Of a DNA stretch of 64,000 bases, positions 8,075 through 15,795 are shown in pieces (position 1 is the stretch's first letter; each line of letters begins with the position of its first letter). Source of the DNA: Croceimicrobium sp963974215 (lineage in GTDB: Bacteria; Bacteroidota; Bacteroidia; Flavobacteriales; Schleiferiaceae); the NCBI GenBank assembly GCA_963974215.1, contig CAXBBL010000002.1, forward strand, positions 124,001 through 188,000, read 5' to 3'. The notes beneath the pieces were generated by a model. It was not told where the DNA came from and made no database searches. It saw nothing but the letters and a program-made list of their open reading frames with translations. A program made the translations under genes and the position numbers.

Positions 8075-10468
8075 ATGCACACATTAACTAACGAACAATT
8101 TCCGAGCTACATAGTAAAGGCTGAAAAAGCCAATGCACATGTAGTCTTCCATACCTATAATAAAGTAATGCTGCGTGTTGAGGTTATAACCGATCACGTA
8201 TTGCGTTTCCGTTTTACTGCCAAAGGCTATTTTGCCAATGACTTTTCCTACGCCATGGACGAAGATCATCGTAGCGGTTTTAGTCGCTTTGAAATGACTG
8301 AAACGGAAAACTACTATGAACTTCTTACTCCGAAAATAACTTGCCGCATCGCAAAAATTGACCTTAAGGTTAGTATTTATGATGCCGCTGGTAAGCTTAT
8401 TTGCGAAGATGAAAAAGGCTTCCACTGGCAAGAAGATCCGCAGAAGGGCGATAACATTGTAAAAATGAGTAAGCGCTCGATAATGGGCGAGCACTATTAC
8501 GGCTTAGGCGATAAACCCACCAATTTAAACTTGCGCGACAAGCGCTTTCAAAATTGGGGAACGGACGAATATGGCTTTGCCAAAGATGCCGATCCGCTTT
8601 ATCGTAATATTCCTTTTTATTATGGCTTGCATAAAGATGGCTGCTACGGAATCTTCTTCGATAATACCTTTAAAACTTTCTTCGACTTTGCTAGTGAACG
8701 CAATAACGTAACGAGCTTTTGGGCCGAAGGTGGAGAAATCAACTACTATTATATCGCAGGTTCCAACTTAATGAATATCGCTACGCGCTATTCGCGTTTA
8801 ACTGGTAAACCCGATATGCCGGCCAAATGGTCTTTAGGTTATCATCAGTGTAAGTGGAGTTACTCGAGCGAAGAGGAAGTGATGAAAATTGCCACCAAAC
8901 TGCGAGAACTGAAAATTCCTGCCGATGCTATTTATTTAGACATCGACTATATGGATGGTTTCCGTTGTTTCACCTGGAATAAGGAAAACTTCCCCGATCC
9001 AAAAGGAATGGTTGCCAAGCTTAAAGAAATGGGCTTTAAAACAGTAGCTATTATTGACCCAGGTATTAAAATTGACATGGATTATGATGTTTGTAAAGAA
9101 GGTTTTGAAAAAGACTACTTCTGCAAACATGCTGATGGCCCTTTATACAAAGGCAAAGTTTGGCCAGGCGACTGTTATTTCCCCGATTTCACCAATCCGG
9201 AAGTACGCGAATGGTGGACTGGCCTTTTTGAAGAATTAATCTCTGATATTGGTCTAGCAGGCGTTTGGAATGACATGAACGAGCCGGCCATTATGGAGGT
9301 TCCTACTAAAACCTTCCCTCTAGATATTCGTCACGATTACGACGGCAACCCTTGCAGCCACCGCAAAGCGCACAACGTTTACGGTATGCAAATGAGCCGT
9401 GCTACCTATGAGGGCGTAAAGAAATTTGCCTTCCCAAATCGTCCCTTTATTATTACGCGTAGCACCTATTCTGGTGGACAGCGTTATAGTTCTGTTTGGA
9501 CAGGCGATAATATCGCTACCTGGGAACACCTTTGGGTGGCCAATGTGCAATGTCAGCGTTTAAGCGTTAGTGGCTTTTCCTTTGTAGGTAGTGATATTGG
9601 TGGTTTTACCGAGCATCCTACTATGGAACTTTACGTAAGATGGATTCAATTAGGAGTGTTCCATCCTTTAATGCGCACGCATTCCTCGGGCGACCACGGC
9701 GAACAAGAGCCTTGGAGTTTTGGCGAAGAAGCTACCGAATACGTAAGAGAAGCAATTGAATTACGCTATAAGCTTCTCCCCTATCACTACACCAATTTTT
9801 ATCAATATACCAACGATGGCAAGCCCATGCTTCGCCCATTATCCTTCTACGATCACTTGGATCCGCAAACTTGGTATCGCCAAGATGAGTTCCTCTTCGG
9901 TGATCATATTTTGGTTTGTCCAGTGCTTGAACCAGATCGTCAGGGCCGTAGACTATATCTTCCGAAAGGAGAGTGGTATCACTTCTTTAGCGATACGCAT
10001 TATGTAGGTGGTAAGGAGTACTTTATTGAAACTCCCATGAACCAAATTCCCATCTTCGTTAAAGCGGGCGGAATCATTCCTATGCAAGCCGCACAGCAAT
10101 ACGTGGGCGAAAAGGAAATTGAACAAATGGAACTGCACGTATACAAAGGAACCGAAAGTGAGGAAAGCCAGTTATACGAAGACCAAGGTGATGGTCACGG
10201 ACATAAACAAGGTTATTATTTAAATAAGAGTTTTACCGTGTTACCCACTGAATCGAAATACCGAATTACCCAACATCAGCAAGGTCGCATGAAAGCTACC
10301 TATGCAAATTATGAAATGGTATTCCACGGATTTGAGCAATTGCCAAAAAGTATCGAATTAGACTCGGAAGCCTTTTTAGGTGAGGCTCTTGCCGATACCG
10401 AAAATACTGCAATATTTAGAATAAAAGTGCCGCAAGGCTTTAAACAGATAACCCTGCGCTGGGTATAA
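8075..10468 (+). CDS. GH31 alpha-glucosidase
   Basis: Protein of 797 residues releasing glucose from alpha-glucosides. Domains in order: N-terminal beta-sandwich of the galactose-mutarotase-like type (about 1-225), a GH31 barrel and C-terminal beta domains (DUF5110-like, VYKGTESEESQLYEDQGDG). The nucleophile motif WNDMNEP lies near residue 398 and the acid/base motif VWTGDN near residue 475. There is no signal peptide, so a cytoplasmic site is likely, consistent with degrading maltodextrin. The ATG at 8075 is chosen; an upstream in-frame TTG adds only three codons. It is divergent from the CBM48 gene, with the same palindrome at both promoters, so both probably answer to one sugar-responsive regulator. 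Confidence 0.9.
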   Translation: MHTLTNEQFPSYIVKAEKANAHVVFHTYNKVMLRVEVITDHVLRFRFTAKGYFANDFSYAMDEDHRSGFSRFEMTETENYYELLTPKITCRIAKIDLKVSIYDAAGKLICEDEKGFHWQEDPQKGDNIVKMSKRSIMGEHYYGLGDKPTNLNLRDKRFQNWGTDEYGFAKDADPLYRNIPFYYGLHKDGCYGIFFDNTFKTFFDFASERNNVTSFWAEGGEINYYYIAGSNLMNIATRYSRLTGKPDMPAKWSLGYHQCKWSYSSEEEVMKIATKLRELKIPADAIYLDIDYMDGFRCFTWNKENFPDPKGMVAKLKEMGFKTVAIIDPGIKIDMDYDVCKEGFEKDYFCKHADGPLYKGKVWPGDCYFPDFTNPEVREWWTGLFEELISDIGLAGVWNDMNEPAIMEVPTKTFPLDIRHDYDGNPCSHRKAHNVYGMQMSRATYEGVKKFAFPNRPFIITRSTYSGGQRYSSVWTGDNIATWEHLWVANVQCQRLSVSGFSFVGSDIGGFTEHPTMELYVRWIQLGVFHPLMRTHSSGDHGEQEPWSFGEEATEYVREAIELRYKLLPYHYTNFYQYTNDGKPMLRPLSFYDHLDPQTWYRQDEFLFGDHILVCPVLEPDRQGRRLYLPKGEWYHFFSDTHYVGGKEYFIETPMNQIPIFVKAGGIIPMQAAQQYVGEKEIEQMELHVYKGTESEESQLYEDQGDGHGHKQGYYLNKSFTVLPTESKYRITQHQQGRMKATYANYEMVFHGFEQLPKSIELDSEAFLGEALADTENTAIFRIKVPQGFKQITLRWV

Positions 10469-10493
10469 TAGCGCGCTTTTTTGAGAGGTGAGG

Positions 10494-10522
10494 GCCGGTT
10501 CCAGTGGGACCGGCTTTTTTTT
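10494..10522 (+). terminator. Terminator of the GH31 gene
   Basis: A 9 bp stem with one G-T pair (GCCGGTTCC at 10494-10502 against GGGACCGGC at 10506-10514), three-base loop, then eight T. Confidence 0.85.
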
Positions 10523-10597
10523 CTTTTCTTTTTCGCTTTCGCTAGATGTGTAGCTAAAACTTTAGTCTCCGCATTATGCTTTTTATAAATTTGTGAC

Positions 10598-11479
10598 ATG
10601 ACCGAAACTAAAACCAAACCGAAAGTTCATCTAGTATTAGCCTCGGGCGGTGCTCGTGGTGTAGCGCATATTGGCGTAATCGAAAGACTAGAAGAGGAAG
10701 GCTATGAAATTGTAGAAATCTCTGGCTGCTCTATGGGAGCGGTTATTGGGGGATTATATGCTGCCGGAGCCTTAGATAAATACAAAGAATGGCTGATTAA
10801 GCTACAACGCCCCGATGTATTCCGTCTCCTCGATTTCACTTTTGCCAAGCACGGCTTTTTAAAAGGCGAAAAAGTATTTAGCACTATTACTGACTTTATT
10901 GGTCCCCAAAAGATTGAGGATCTTAAAATTCCTTTTCGTGCCGTTGCCACCAATCTCACCAATGGAGAGGAAGTCGTTTTTAAAGAAGGTGATTTATACC
11001 ACGCGCTGCGCGCTTCCATTTCTATACCGGGTATTTTTACCCCCGTTACCTCAACCACTTCTAGCGACGTGTTAGTAGACGGTGGCGTGGTAAATCCCTT
11101 GCCTTTAAATCAGGTGAGTCGTTCGGAAAATGGAATTATAGTGGCAGTGGATATTAACGGGAAAGGACAAAAGCCCAAAATAATGACCAGCGACAAAGAG
11201 ATAGATAAAGACAATTCCAACTGGTTTAATATCAATTGGCCCTTTTGGAAGAAAGACGAGCAAAACAAAGAGCCCGGCTTAATGGATGTGCTATCAACTA
11301 GTTACGAGCACATGCAGCATCAACTGATTGCTCGCGACCTGCGTCTCTACCAACCCGAATCTTTGATCAATATTCCACGTGATACCTGCGGTGTTTTCGA
11401 CTTTCATAAATCGAAAGAGCTTATTGCCGTGGGTCGCCAAGCTTTTGATGAGCAGTTCTCGCTTAAGCGGGATTTTTAG
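10598..11479 (+). CDS. Patatin-like phospholipase
   Basis: Protein of 293 residues of the patatin/RssA family of serine lipid acyl hydrolases. It has the oxyanion hole GGARG (residues 17-21), the nucleophile elbow GCSMG (Ser45) and the dyad aspartate in VDGG (Asp161). The dyad is complete, so an active hydrolase is expected; the natural lipid substrate cannot be read from sequence. There is no signal peptide or membrane segment. A TAAATTTG box at 10586-10593 lies only four bases before the ATG, suggesting a very short or absent leader. It is a single gene downstream of the GH31 terminator. Confidence 0.9.
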   Translation: MTETKTKPKVHLVLASGGARGVAHIGVIERLEEEGYEIVEISGCSMGAVIGGLYAAGALDKYKEWLIKLQRPDVFRLLDFTFAKHGFLKGEKVFSTITDFIGPQKIEDLKIPFRAVATNLTNGEEVVFKEGDLYHALRASISIPGIFTPVTSTTSSDVLVDGGVVNPLPLNQVSRSENGIIVAVDINGKGQKPKIMTSDKEIDKDNSNWFNINWPFWKKDEQNKEPGLMDVLSTSYEHMQHQLIARDLRLYQPESLINIPRDTCGVFDFHKSKELIAVGRQAFDEQFSLKRDF

Positions 11480-11565
11480 CCGAGTCTAGTTCAAAGCCGT
11501 CCCATCCGCAAGCCTCCGCAAATTAAAGCGGCAAATAACTATCTTCGCCCTCCAAAATTTAAGGC

Positions 11566-12204
11566 ATGGATTTCCACAATATCAAAACAGTTTTAGTTTT
11601 AGCTCCTCATCCCGATGATGGTGAATTTTCATCTGGGGGAACCCTAAAGCGTTTTAGCGATTTAGGAATTGAGATTCACTATGCCGCCTTTTCGCCCTGT
11701 ATCAAGTCCTTACCGGCGGGTATGCCAGAAGATACCCTCTGGCACGAGCTAGCCGATGCTGCCAAAATATTAGGAATAGCCAAGGAGCATATTTATAATT
11801 ATAATTTCCCTGTGCGCGATTTCCCCGCTCACCGCCAAGAAATTCTTGAAGAGCTAATCTTACTTAAAAAGAAGGTACAACCCGATTTAGTGCTGTTGCC
11901 GAATAGTCTCGATATCCACCAAGATCACCACACCATTCACCAAGAAGGTTTGCGGGCCTTTAAACATACCCGCATTTTGGGTTATGAGTTGCCGTGGAAT
12001 AATTTGCACTTTACTAATAATTGCCACATCCGCCTCGAGCGCGATCATATCCAAGCTAAAATGGAAGCCTTGCAATGCTATAAATCGCAGAATTTCCGCA
12101 ATTATATGGATGAAGAATATTTCTTTGGTTTGGCTAAAACACGGGGTATTCAGATTAATACGGGCTATGCTGAAGCCTATGAATTGATTCGCTGGATTAT
12201 TTGA
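11566..12204 (+). CDS. PIG-L family deacetylase (LmbE/BshB-like)
   Basis: Protein of 212 residues. Zinc-binding PHPDDGE lies at residues 14-20 (His15, Asp18) and the third ligand region HQDHHTIH near residue 118, as in N-acetylglucosaminyl deacetylases of the LmbE/PIG-L fold. Family members remove acetyl groups from GlcNAc conjugates; BshB proteins do this in bacillithiol synthesis, and flavobacterial relatives are often annotated that way. No other bsh gene is visible here, so the substrate is left open. A possible -7 variant TATCTTCG lies at 11540-11547. It is monocistronic or weakly linked to the HNH gene 30 bases downstream. Confidence 0.85.
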   Translation: MDFHNIKTVLVLAPHPDDGEFSSGGTLKRFSDLGIEIHYAAFSPCIKSLPAGMPEDTLWHELADAAKILGIAKEHIYNYNFPVRDFPAHRQEILEELILLKKKVQPDLVLLPNSLDIHQDHHTIHQEGLRAFKHTRILGYELPWNNLHFTNNCHIRLERDHIQAKMEALQCYKSQNFRNYMDEEYFFGLAKTRGIQINTGYAEAYELIRWII

Positions 12205-12234
12205 TAGACAGCCTTTTCTTACTACTCTAAACAC

Positions 12235-12561
12235 ATGGCAAATCGCTGGGGGATACCTAAAAATGTGGAAATCTTCGTTAGGGCAAGGGATTTACAATGC
12301 GTTTATTGCGGAGTTGTATTTTCAAATGAAAACACTGATCGAAAAACTAAGCCTTCCTGGGAACACATAATTAATGACATCAGATTAAATGATGTGGACA
12401 ATATTGCCCTTTGCTGCATTTCCTGTAATGCAAGCAAAGGCGCGAAGCCTTTAGCTGATTGGTTAGAGAGTGCCTATTGTCGAAATAGGGGCATCACAAC
12501 CGCCTCTGTTTCTGATGTTGTTCAAGCAGCGATTATTAATCCCCCCAGATTAAAGCATTAA
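12235..12561 (+). CDS. Small HNH endonuclease
   Basis: Protein of 108 residues with a zinc-ribbon HNH fold. The first CxxC is in QCVYCG (near residue 22), WEHI follows near residue 43, then NIALCCISCNASKG (near residues 59-72) supplies the HNH asparagine and the second Cys pair, and KPLADWL follows. Small stand-alone HNH proteins are usually nicking or restriction-type nucleases carried by mobile or accessory DNA. No methylase, transposase or phage gene is adjacent, so its job is unknown. It starts 30 bases after the deacetylase gene. Confidence 0.8.
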   Translation: MANRWGIPKNVEIFVRARDLQCVYCGVVFSNENTDRKTKPSWEHIINDIRLNDVDNIALCCISCNASKGAKPLADWLESAYCRNRGITTASVSDVVQAAIINPPRLKH

Positions 12562-12635
12562 AACAGGGTTATTAGCTACAAGATTGATGAATTGGCGAAA
12601 GTGGTGCGCCTTAAATTGCGTCTCTACCGATTTAG

Positions 12636-13403
12636 CTAAGAAACGCGGGGATTTCGAAGTGTGTTTATGTCCGCCCGTGTGCTGGCTTTTATTTTACGAT
12701 GTTCTAACCAAGTCAGCGGTTCAGTCAGATTATGTTTATTAAATTCCAAATGAATTACTCTCCTTTTCTTTCCATTAGTCGTTCTGTTAGACGCATGCAA
12801 AGTCAGAGGTTTCATAAGCATTGCTCCGCCTTTTTTGACTTCACAAACAAATTCATTTTCTATATTCCATTCTTTCGAGTCAGCTCGAACTATTCCTTTT
12901 AAGTGAGATTTCGGGATAACTTTTAGCGCTCCGTTATTCTTGTCCGTTTTGTCCAAGTGAATACGGATTGTTATTGTGTCTTGTAAAATTTCAATTGGTG
13001 GTTGAACTCCATATTGACCTTTTTTAAAAGTCCAATTCGAGTAATTTTCTAGGTCCGCTTTTTTATTTACTGAAATGCTCAAGTCTTGATGATAAGCAAC
13101 AAACCAATTTGATTCACTCGGTTTGTCAAAGTAGATTGCTTTTGTCAAGAAGTATTCGGATTCTGAATTGTCAGTAAGAATTTCAGTCAGTTTTTTGTTA
13201 AACAGCAATTTTTTTAGCTCAGGCACGTAATTAAATAACTGTCTGATTGCGAATAAGTCATTTGTTTTTATAAACGAATTTCCGTTCTGTTCGGCACTGT
13301 CGAGACAAGTTAAAATCTGTTCGATTTCGTTGTCCGAATACAAGTCAGTTAAAATGGAATATCCATTTTCTTCTAGTTCTGCTATGTTTCTTACGAAGTT
13401 CAT
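12636..13403 (-). CDS. Phytanoyl-CoA dioxygenase (PhyH) family oxygenase
   Basis: Protein of 255 residues of the non-haem Fe(II)/2-oxoglutarate PhyH family. The first Fe ligands are in AYHQDLSI (His-x-Asp, near residue 123), the distal His in PLTLHASNRT (near residue 202), and the 2-oxoglutarate-binding Arg probably in RRVIHLEF. HLDKTDKNNGALKVIPKSH is the conserved family core. The substrate is not predictable. By eye the gene uses more A/T and different codons than the genes around it, and it sits next to an HNH gene, which may indicate later acquisition. It lies 8 bases downstream of the next gene on the same strand. Confidence 0.8.
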   Translation of the reverse strand: MNFVRNIAELEENGYSILTDLYSDNEIEQILTCLDSAEQNGNSFIKTNDLFAIRQLFNYVPELKKLLFNKKLTEILTDNSESEYFLTKAIYFDKPSESNWFVAYHQDLSISVNKKADLENYSNWTFKKGQYGVQPPIEILQDTITIRIHLDKTDKNNGALKVIPKSHLKGIVRADSKEWNIENEFVCEVKKGGAMLMKPLTLHASNRTTNGKKRRVIHLEFNKHNLTEPLTWLEHRKIKASTRADINTLRNPRVS

Positions 13404-13411
13404 TTTTTTTC

Positions 13412-14509
13412 TTACACAAAACGTTTAGGTAAAATGGCCAAATCTTGTACCGCCCAATCGGCGCTGAACGGAAGCATATCGTAAATCTTTTTTTCAGGAT
13501 TGAAAACCACTAGCGCGTTTCTATTGGCATCTATGGCAATGAAATAATCCTTGAGAGCTATGGTATTTTGCAACCATTCTACTCCGTGCATCGCTTCGGC
13601 CTTACCCGGCAAATCTGCGAAAGCAAACCGTTGTAAATGATCGTCTATTAAATGCCATACTTCGCCAGCGCCTGTATTTGTGCACAACAGGCTTCCGTCG
13701 GCCAAGCGTTTAGCGCCATGCGGACTTTTCATACCCGATAAAAGCACTTCACTTTCCCCGCTTTTAATATCTACTGAACGCACCGTCCCCTCATGAAAAA
13801 GAGTTGCTAAAAACGTATCGCTACCATCGTAAACCGCCGTATTGATAAAGGCTGCCCTTTGCGCCGTAGGTAAGTGATCTTTAGTAGGATCGGAAATCCA
13901 AAGGGCCGCTTCTCCCCTATTTTTATAGGCTTCAAAAACGTCCCCCTTGCGGGTGATGTGAATGGAATCGCCTTCCTTGCTATGCCCTAAATCAAGGCCG
14001 TGTTCCCAAGAAAACCACTCCCAAATTAAGCGACCCGTTTTATAATTGAACTCAAAAACACTATCGAAACCCGAAGACGTGACCAGAATACAGTCTTCTT
14101 TCTGAGGATGAAAATTCACCGTGTGGATATAACTAAACCAAGGGTAAGTAAAACTAAACTCTTGCTCTTGTCCCAACTCTTGCTCTAGCACTACTACCCG
14201 ATCTTCTACCGAATAGGCCCATTTTTTCCCGAAAGAAGTAAGTCCGCGTGGTTCTTTTAAATCGCCTTTCACCCAGTCTTCTGTTAAAACACCCGCCTGC
14301 AGTGACACCTGCGCCAAACCACCCAAGCTTACGGCTCTGCGTTCCACACTACCCGCTTTACCCGAGGTATTTTTCTTTGACGCTAAATAGCGCTGACGAA
14401 TGGCTTGCAAGTCGAAGCTCTTTATGGTCATCAATAATTTCAATTCGCCGTAAAACTGCGAATCCCTTTGCCAATCTTTTAAAAAATGGGTGCTTACTTT
14501 ACGCGACAT
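13412..14509 (-). CDS. Uncharacterised protein with beta-propeller-like repeats
   Basis: Protein of 365 residues that I do not recognise. From about residue 90 it shows repeating strand patterns with aromatic and Gly/Asp turns (YSVEDRVVVLEQE, GFDSVFEFNYKTGRLIWEW, SPHGAKRLADGSLLCTN, FIAIDANRNALVVFNPE), which suggest a beta-propeller of about six blades, like NHL or arylsulfotransferase-type propellers. There is no signal peptide or membrane segment. The start at 14509 overlaps the upstream glycosyltransferase by 16 bases; a second in-frame ATG at 14431 is possible. It lies downstream of the glycosyltransferase and YfhO genes on the same strand, so a link to surface glycan work is possible but unproven. 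Confidence 0.6.
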   Translation of the reverse strand: MSRKVSTHFLKDWQRDSQFYGELKLLMTIKSFDLQAIRQRYLASKKNTSGKAGSVERRAVSLGGLAQVSLQAGVLTEDWVKGDLKEPRGLTSFGKKWAYSVEDRVVVLEQELGQEQEFSFTYPWFSYIHTVNFHPQKEDCILVTSSGFDSVFEFNYKTGRLIWEWFSWEHGLDLGHSKEGDSIHITRKGDVFEAYKNRGEAALWISDPTKDHLPTAQRAAFINTAVYDGSDTFLATLFHEGTVRSVDIKSGESEVLLSGMKSPHGAKRLADGSLLCTNTGAGEVWHLIDDHLQRFAFADLPGKAEAMHGVEWLQNTIALKDYFIAIDANRNALVVFNPEKKIYDMLPFSADWAVQDLAILPKRFV

Positions 14510-15795
14510 ATTTCTTCTACTAAGCGTGATAATTTTTCGGCCGAACCCAAGCGGGTATAGGTATCGGTACTTTCTGCGGCTAATCGAGGACTCCTTTTAG
14601 TAGGTAACCAAGCGCGGTATAAGTCGCGTACTCTCTCTTTAATCCCCTGATAATCTTCATAATCCACGCTCGCTCCACGGCCGGTCTCGGCAATAATTTT
14701 AGCAGCATTACCCCGGGCGGGACCAACGGAAAGCATAGGACTACAAGAGCCCAAGTATTCGAATAATTTACCCGTTAAAATAAGCGCATTATCGGCCGTT
14801 CTGGGCACAATAAATAAGAGGGCGCCTGCTTCTACCATGGCTTTAGTGGCCACGTGGTGGGCTTGATATCCGTGATATATGCATAAATCATCCAAGCCTA
14901 ATTTCTCCAGTCGCTCGCGGGCAGATGGGTCCACATTACCAATAAACTCCAAACGGAAATTCGTCTTAAAATCATGTTCCTCGCGGCACAAATCTGCCAA
15001 AGCGACCCACAGACTTTCAATATTCTGATTGGGCTTTAAATTACCTGTATAGCGCAAACTAAAAAATGGTTGGGTTCCCCTTTCGGGGGATGGGATATCT
15101 GCGGGATCGTAGCCATTATAAATGATTTCGATCCGCTTAGAACGGGACGAAAACTCTGCTTCTAATCCCGGACTTACTGTTAAAATCGCATCTGCGGAAG
15201 CGAGAACTAAATCCTCTAAAGCTTGGTCTTTTCGCTTCGTCCGGTTCGTACGTGGAAAAATTTTATTGTAAAATATATTTACCCAAGGATCGCGGAAATC
15301 GGCCAACCACTTTATGTCAAATTCCTTTTGAAGGTCTAAGCCAATAAGGTGGGTACTATGCGGCGGACCAGTAGTTATGATCGCATCGAAAGGCTCTTTT
15401 TGCAAGAGGGCTCGTGCCGCAGATAAAGCATATTTATTCCAGCCTTTACGGGCATCAGGAATGAAAAAATTGGCGCGAATAAAATTAAGCAGCTGCTGTT
15501 TTTTACTCTTGGTATTGGAGATGCCAATGCCGCCCGTGCCAACTTTTGCCTTTTTCCCGGTTAAGCGGGCATAGGCCTTAAAAGGATCGGCAGCCTCAGT
15601 TTTAATAACGCGCATACTCGCTGGCACTTCCTTCTCTAAAGAAGGGTCGTAATTGGCCGCTACTGGTTCTTGGGGCGTTATTACCGCAACTTCCCAACCT
15701 AGCTTTTGCAGTAAGCTAGCATTCTTCAACCAGCGCTGTACGCCCGGTCCACCTGCGGGAGGCCAGTAATAACTAAGCAGTAATATCTTCCCCAC
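14494..15795 (-). CDS. Glycosyltransferase, GT4-like
   Basis: Protein of 433 residues with a GT-B fold. The N-terminal acceptor domain starts KILLLSYYWPPAGGPGVQRW, typical of Bacteroidota GT4 enzymes, with ITTGPPHSTHLIGL near residue 140. The C-terminal donor domain includes FSLRYTGNLKPNQNIESLW and the LTGKLFEYLGS segment that corresponds to the nucleotide-sugar E-x7-E region. It probably acts at the inner face of the membrane on a polysaccharide or glycolipid; donor and acceptor are unknown. The 5' end overlaps the YfhO gene by 23 bases, so the two are translated together. Confidence 0.82.
   Translation of the reverse strand: MGKILLLSYYWPPAGGPGVQRWLKNASLLQKLGWEVAVITPQEPVAANYDPSLEKEVPASMRVIKTEAADPFKAYARLTGKKAKVGTGGIGISNTKSKKQQLLNFIRANFFIPDARKGWNKYALSAARALLQKEPFDAIITTGPPHSTHLIGLDLQKEFDIKWLADFRDPWVNIFYNKIFPRTNRTKRKDQALEDLVLASADAILTVSPGLEAEFSSRSKRIEIIYNGYDPADIPSPERGTQPFFSLRYTGNLKPNQNIESLWVALADLCREEHDFKTNFRLEFIGNVDPSARERLEKLGLDDLCIYHGYQAHHVATKAMVEAGALLFIVPRTADNALILTGKLFEYLGSCSPMLSVGPARGNAAKIIAETGRGASVDYEDYQGIKERVRDLYRAWLPTKRSPRLAAESTDTYTRLGSAEKLSRLVEEICRVK

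Noticed and set aside
14248..14523. Plus-strand open frame of 91 codons
   Set aside because: It is antisense to the start of the propeller-like protein gene; composition is that of a shadow frame.
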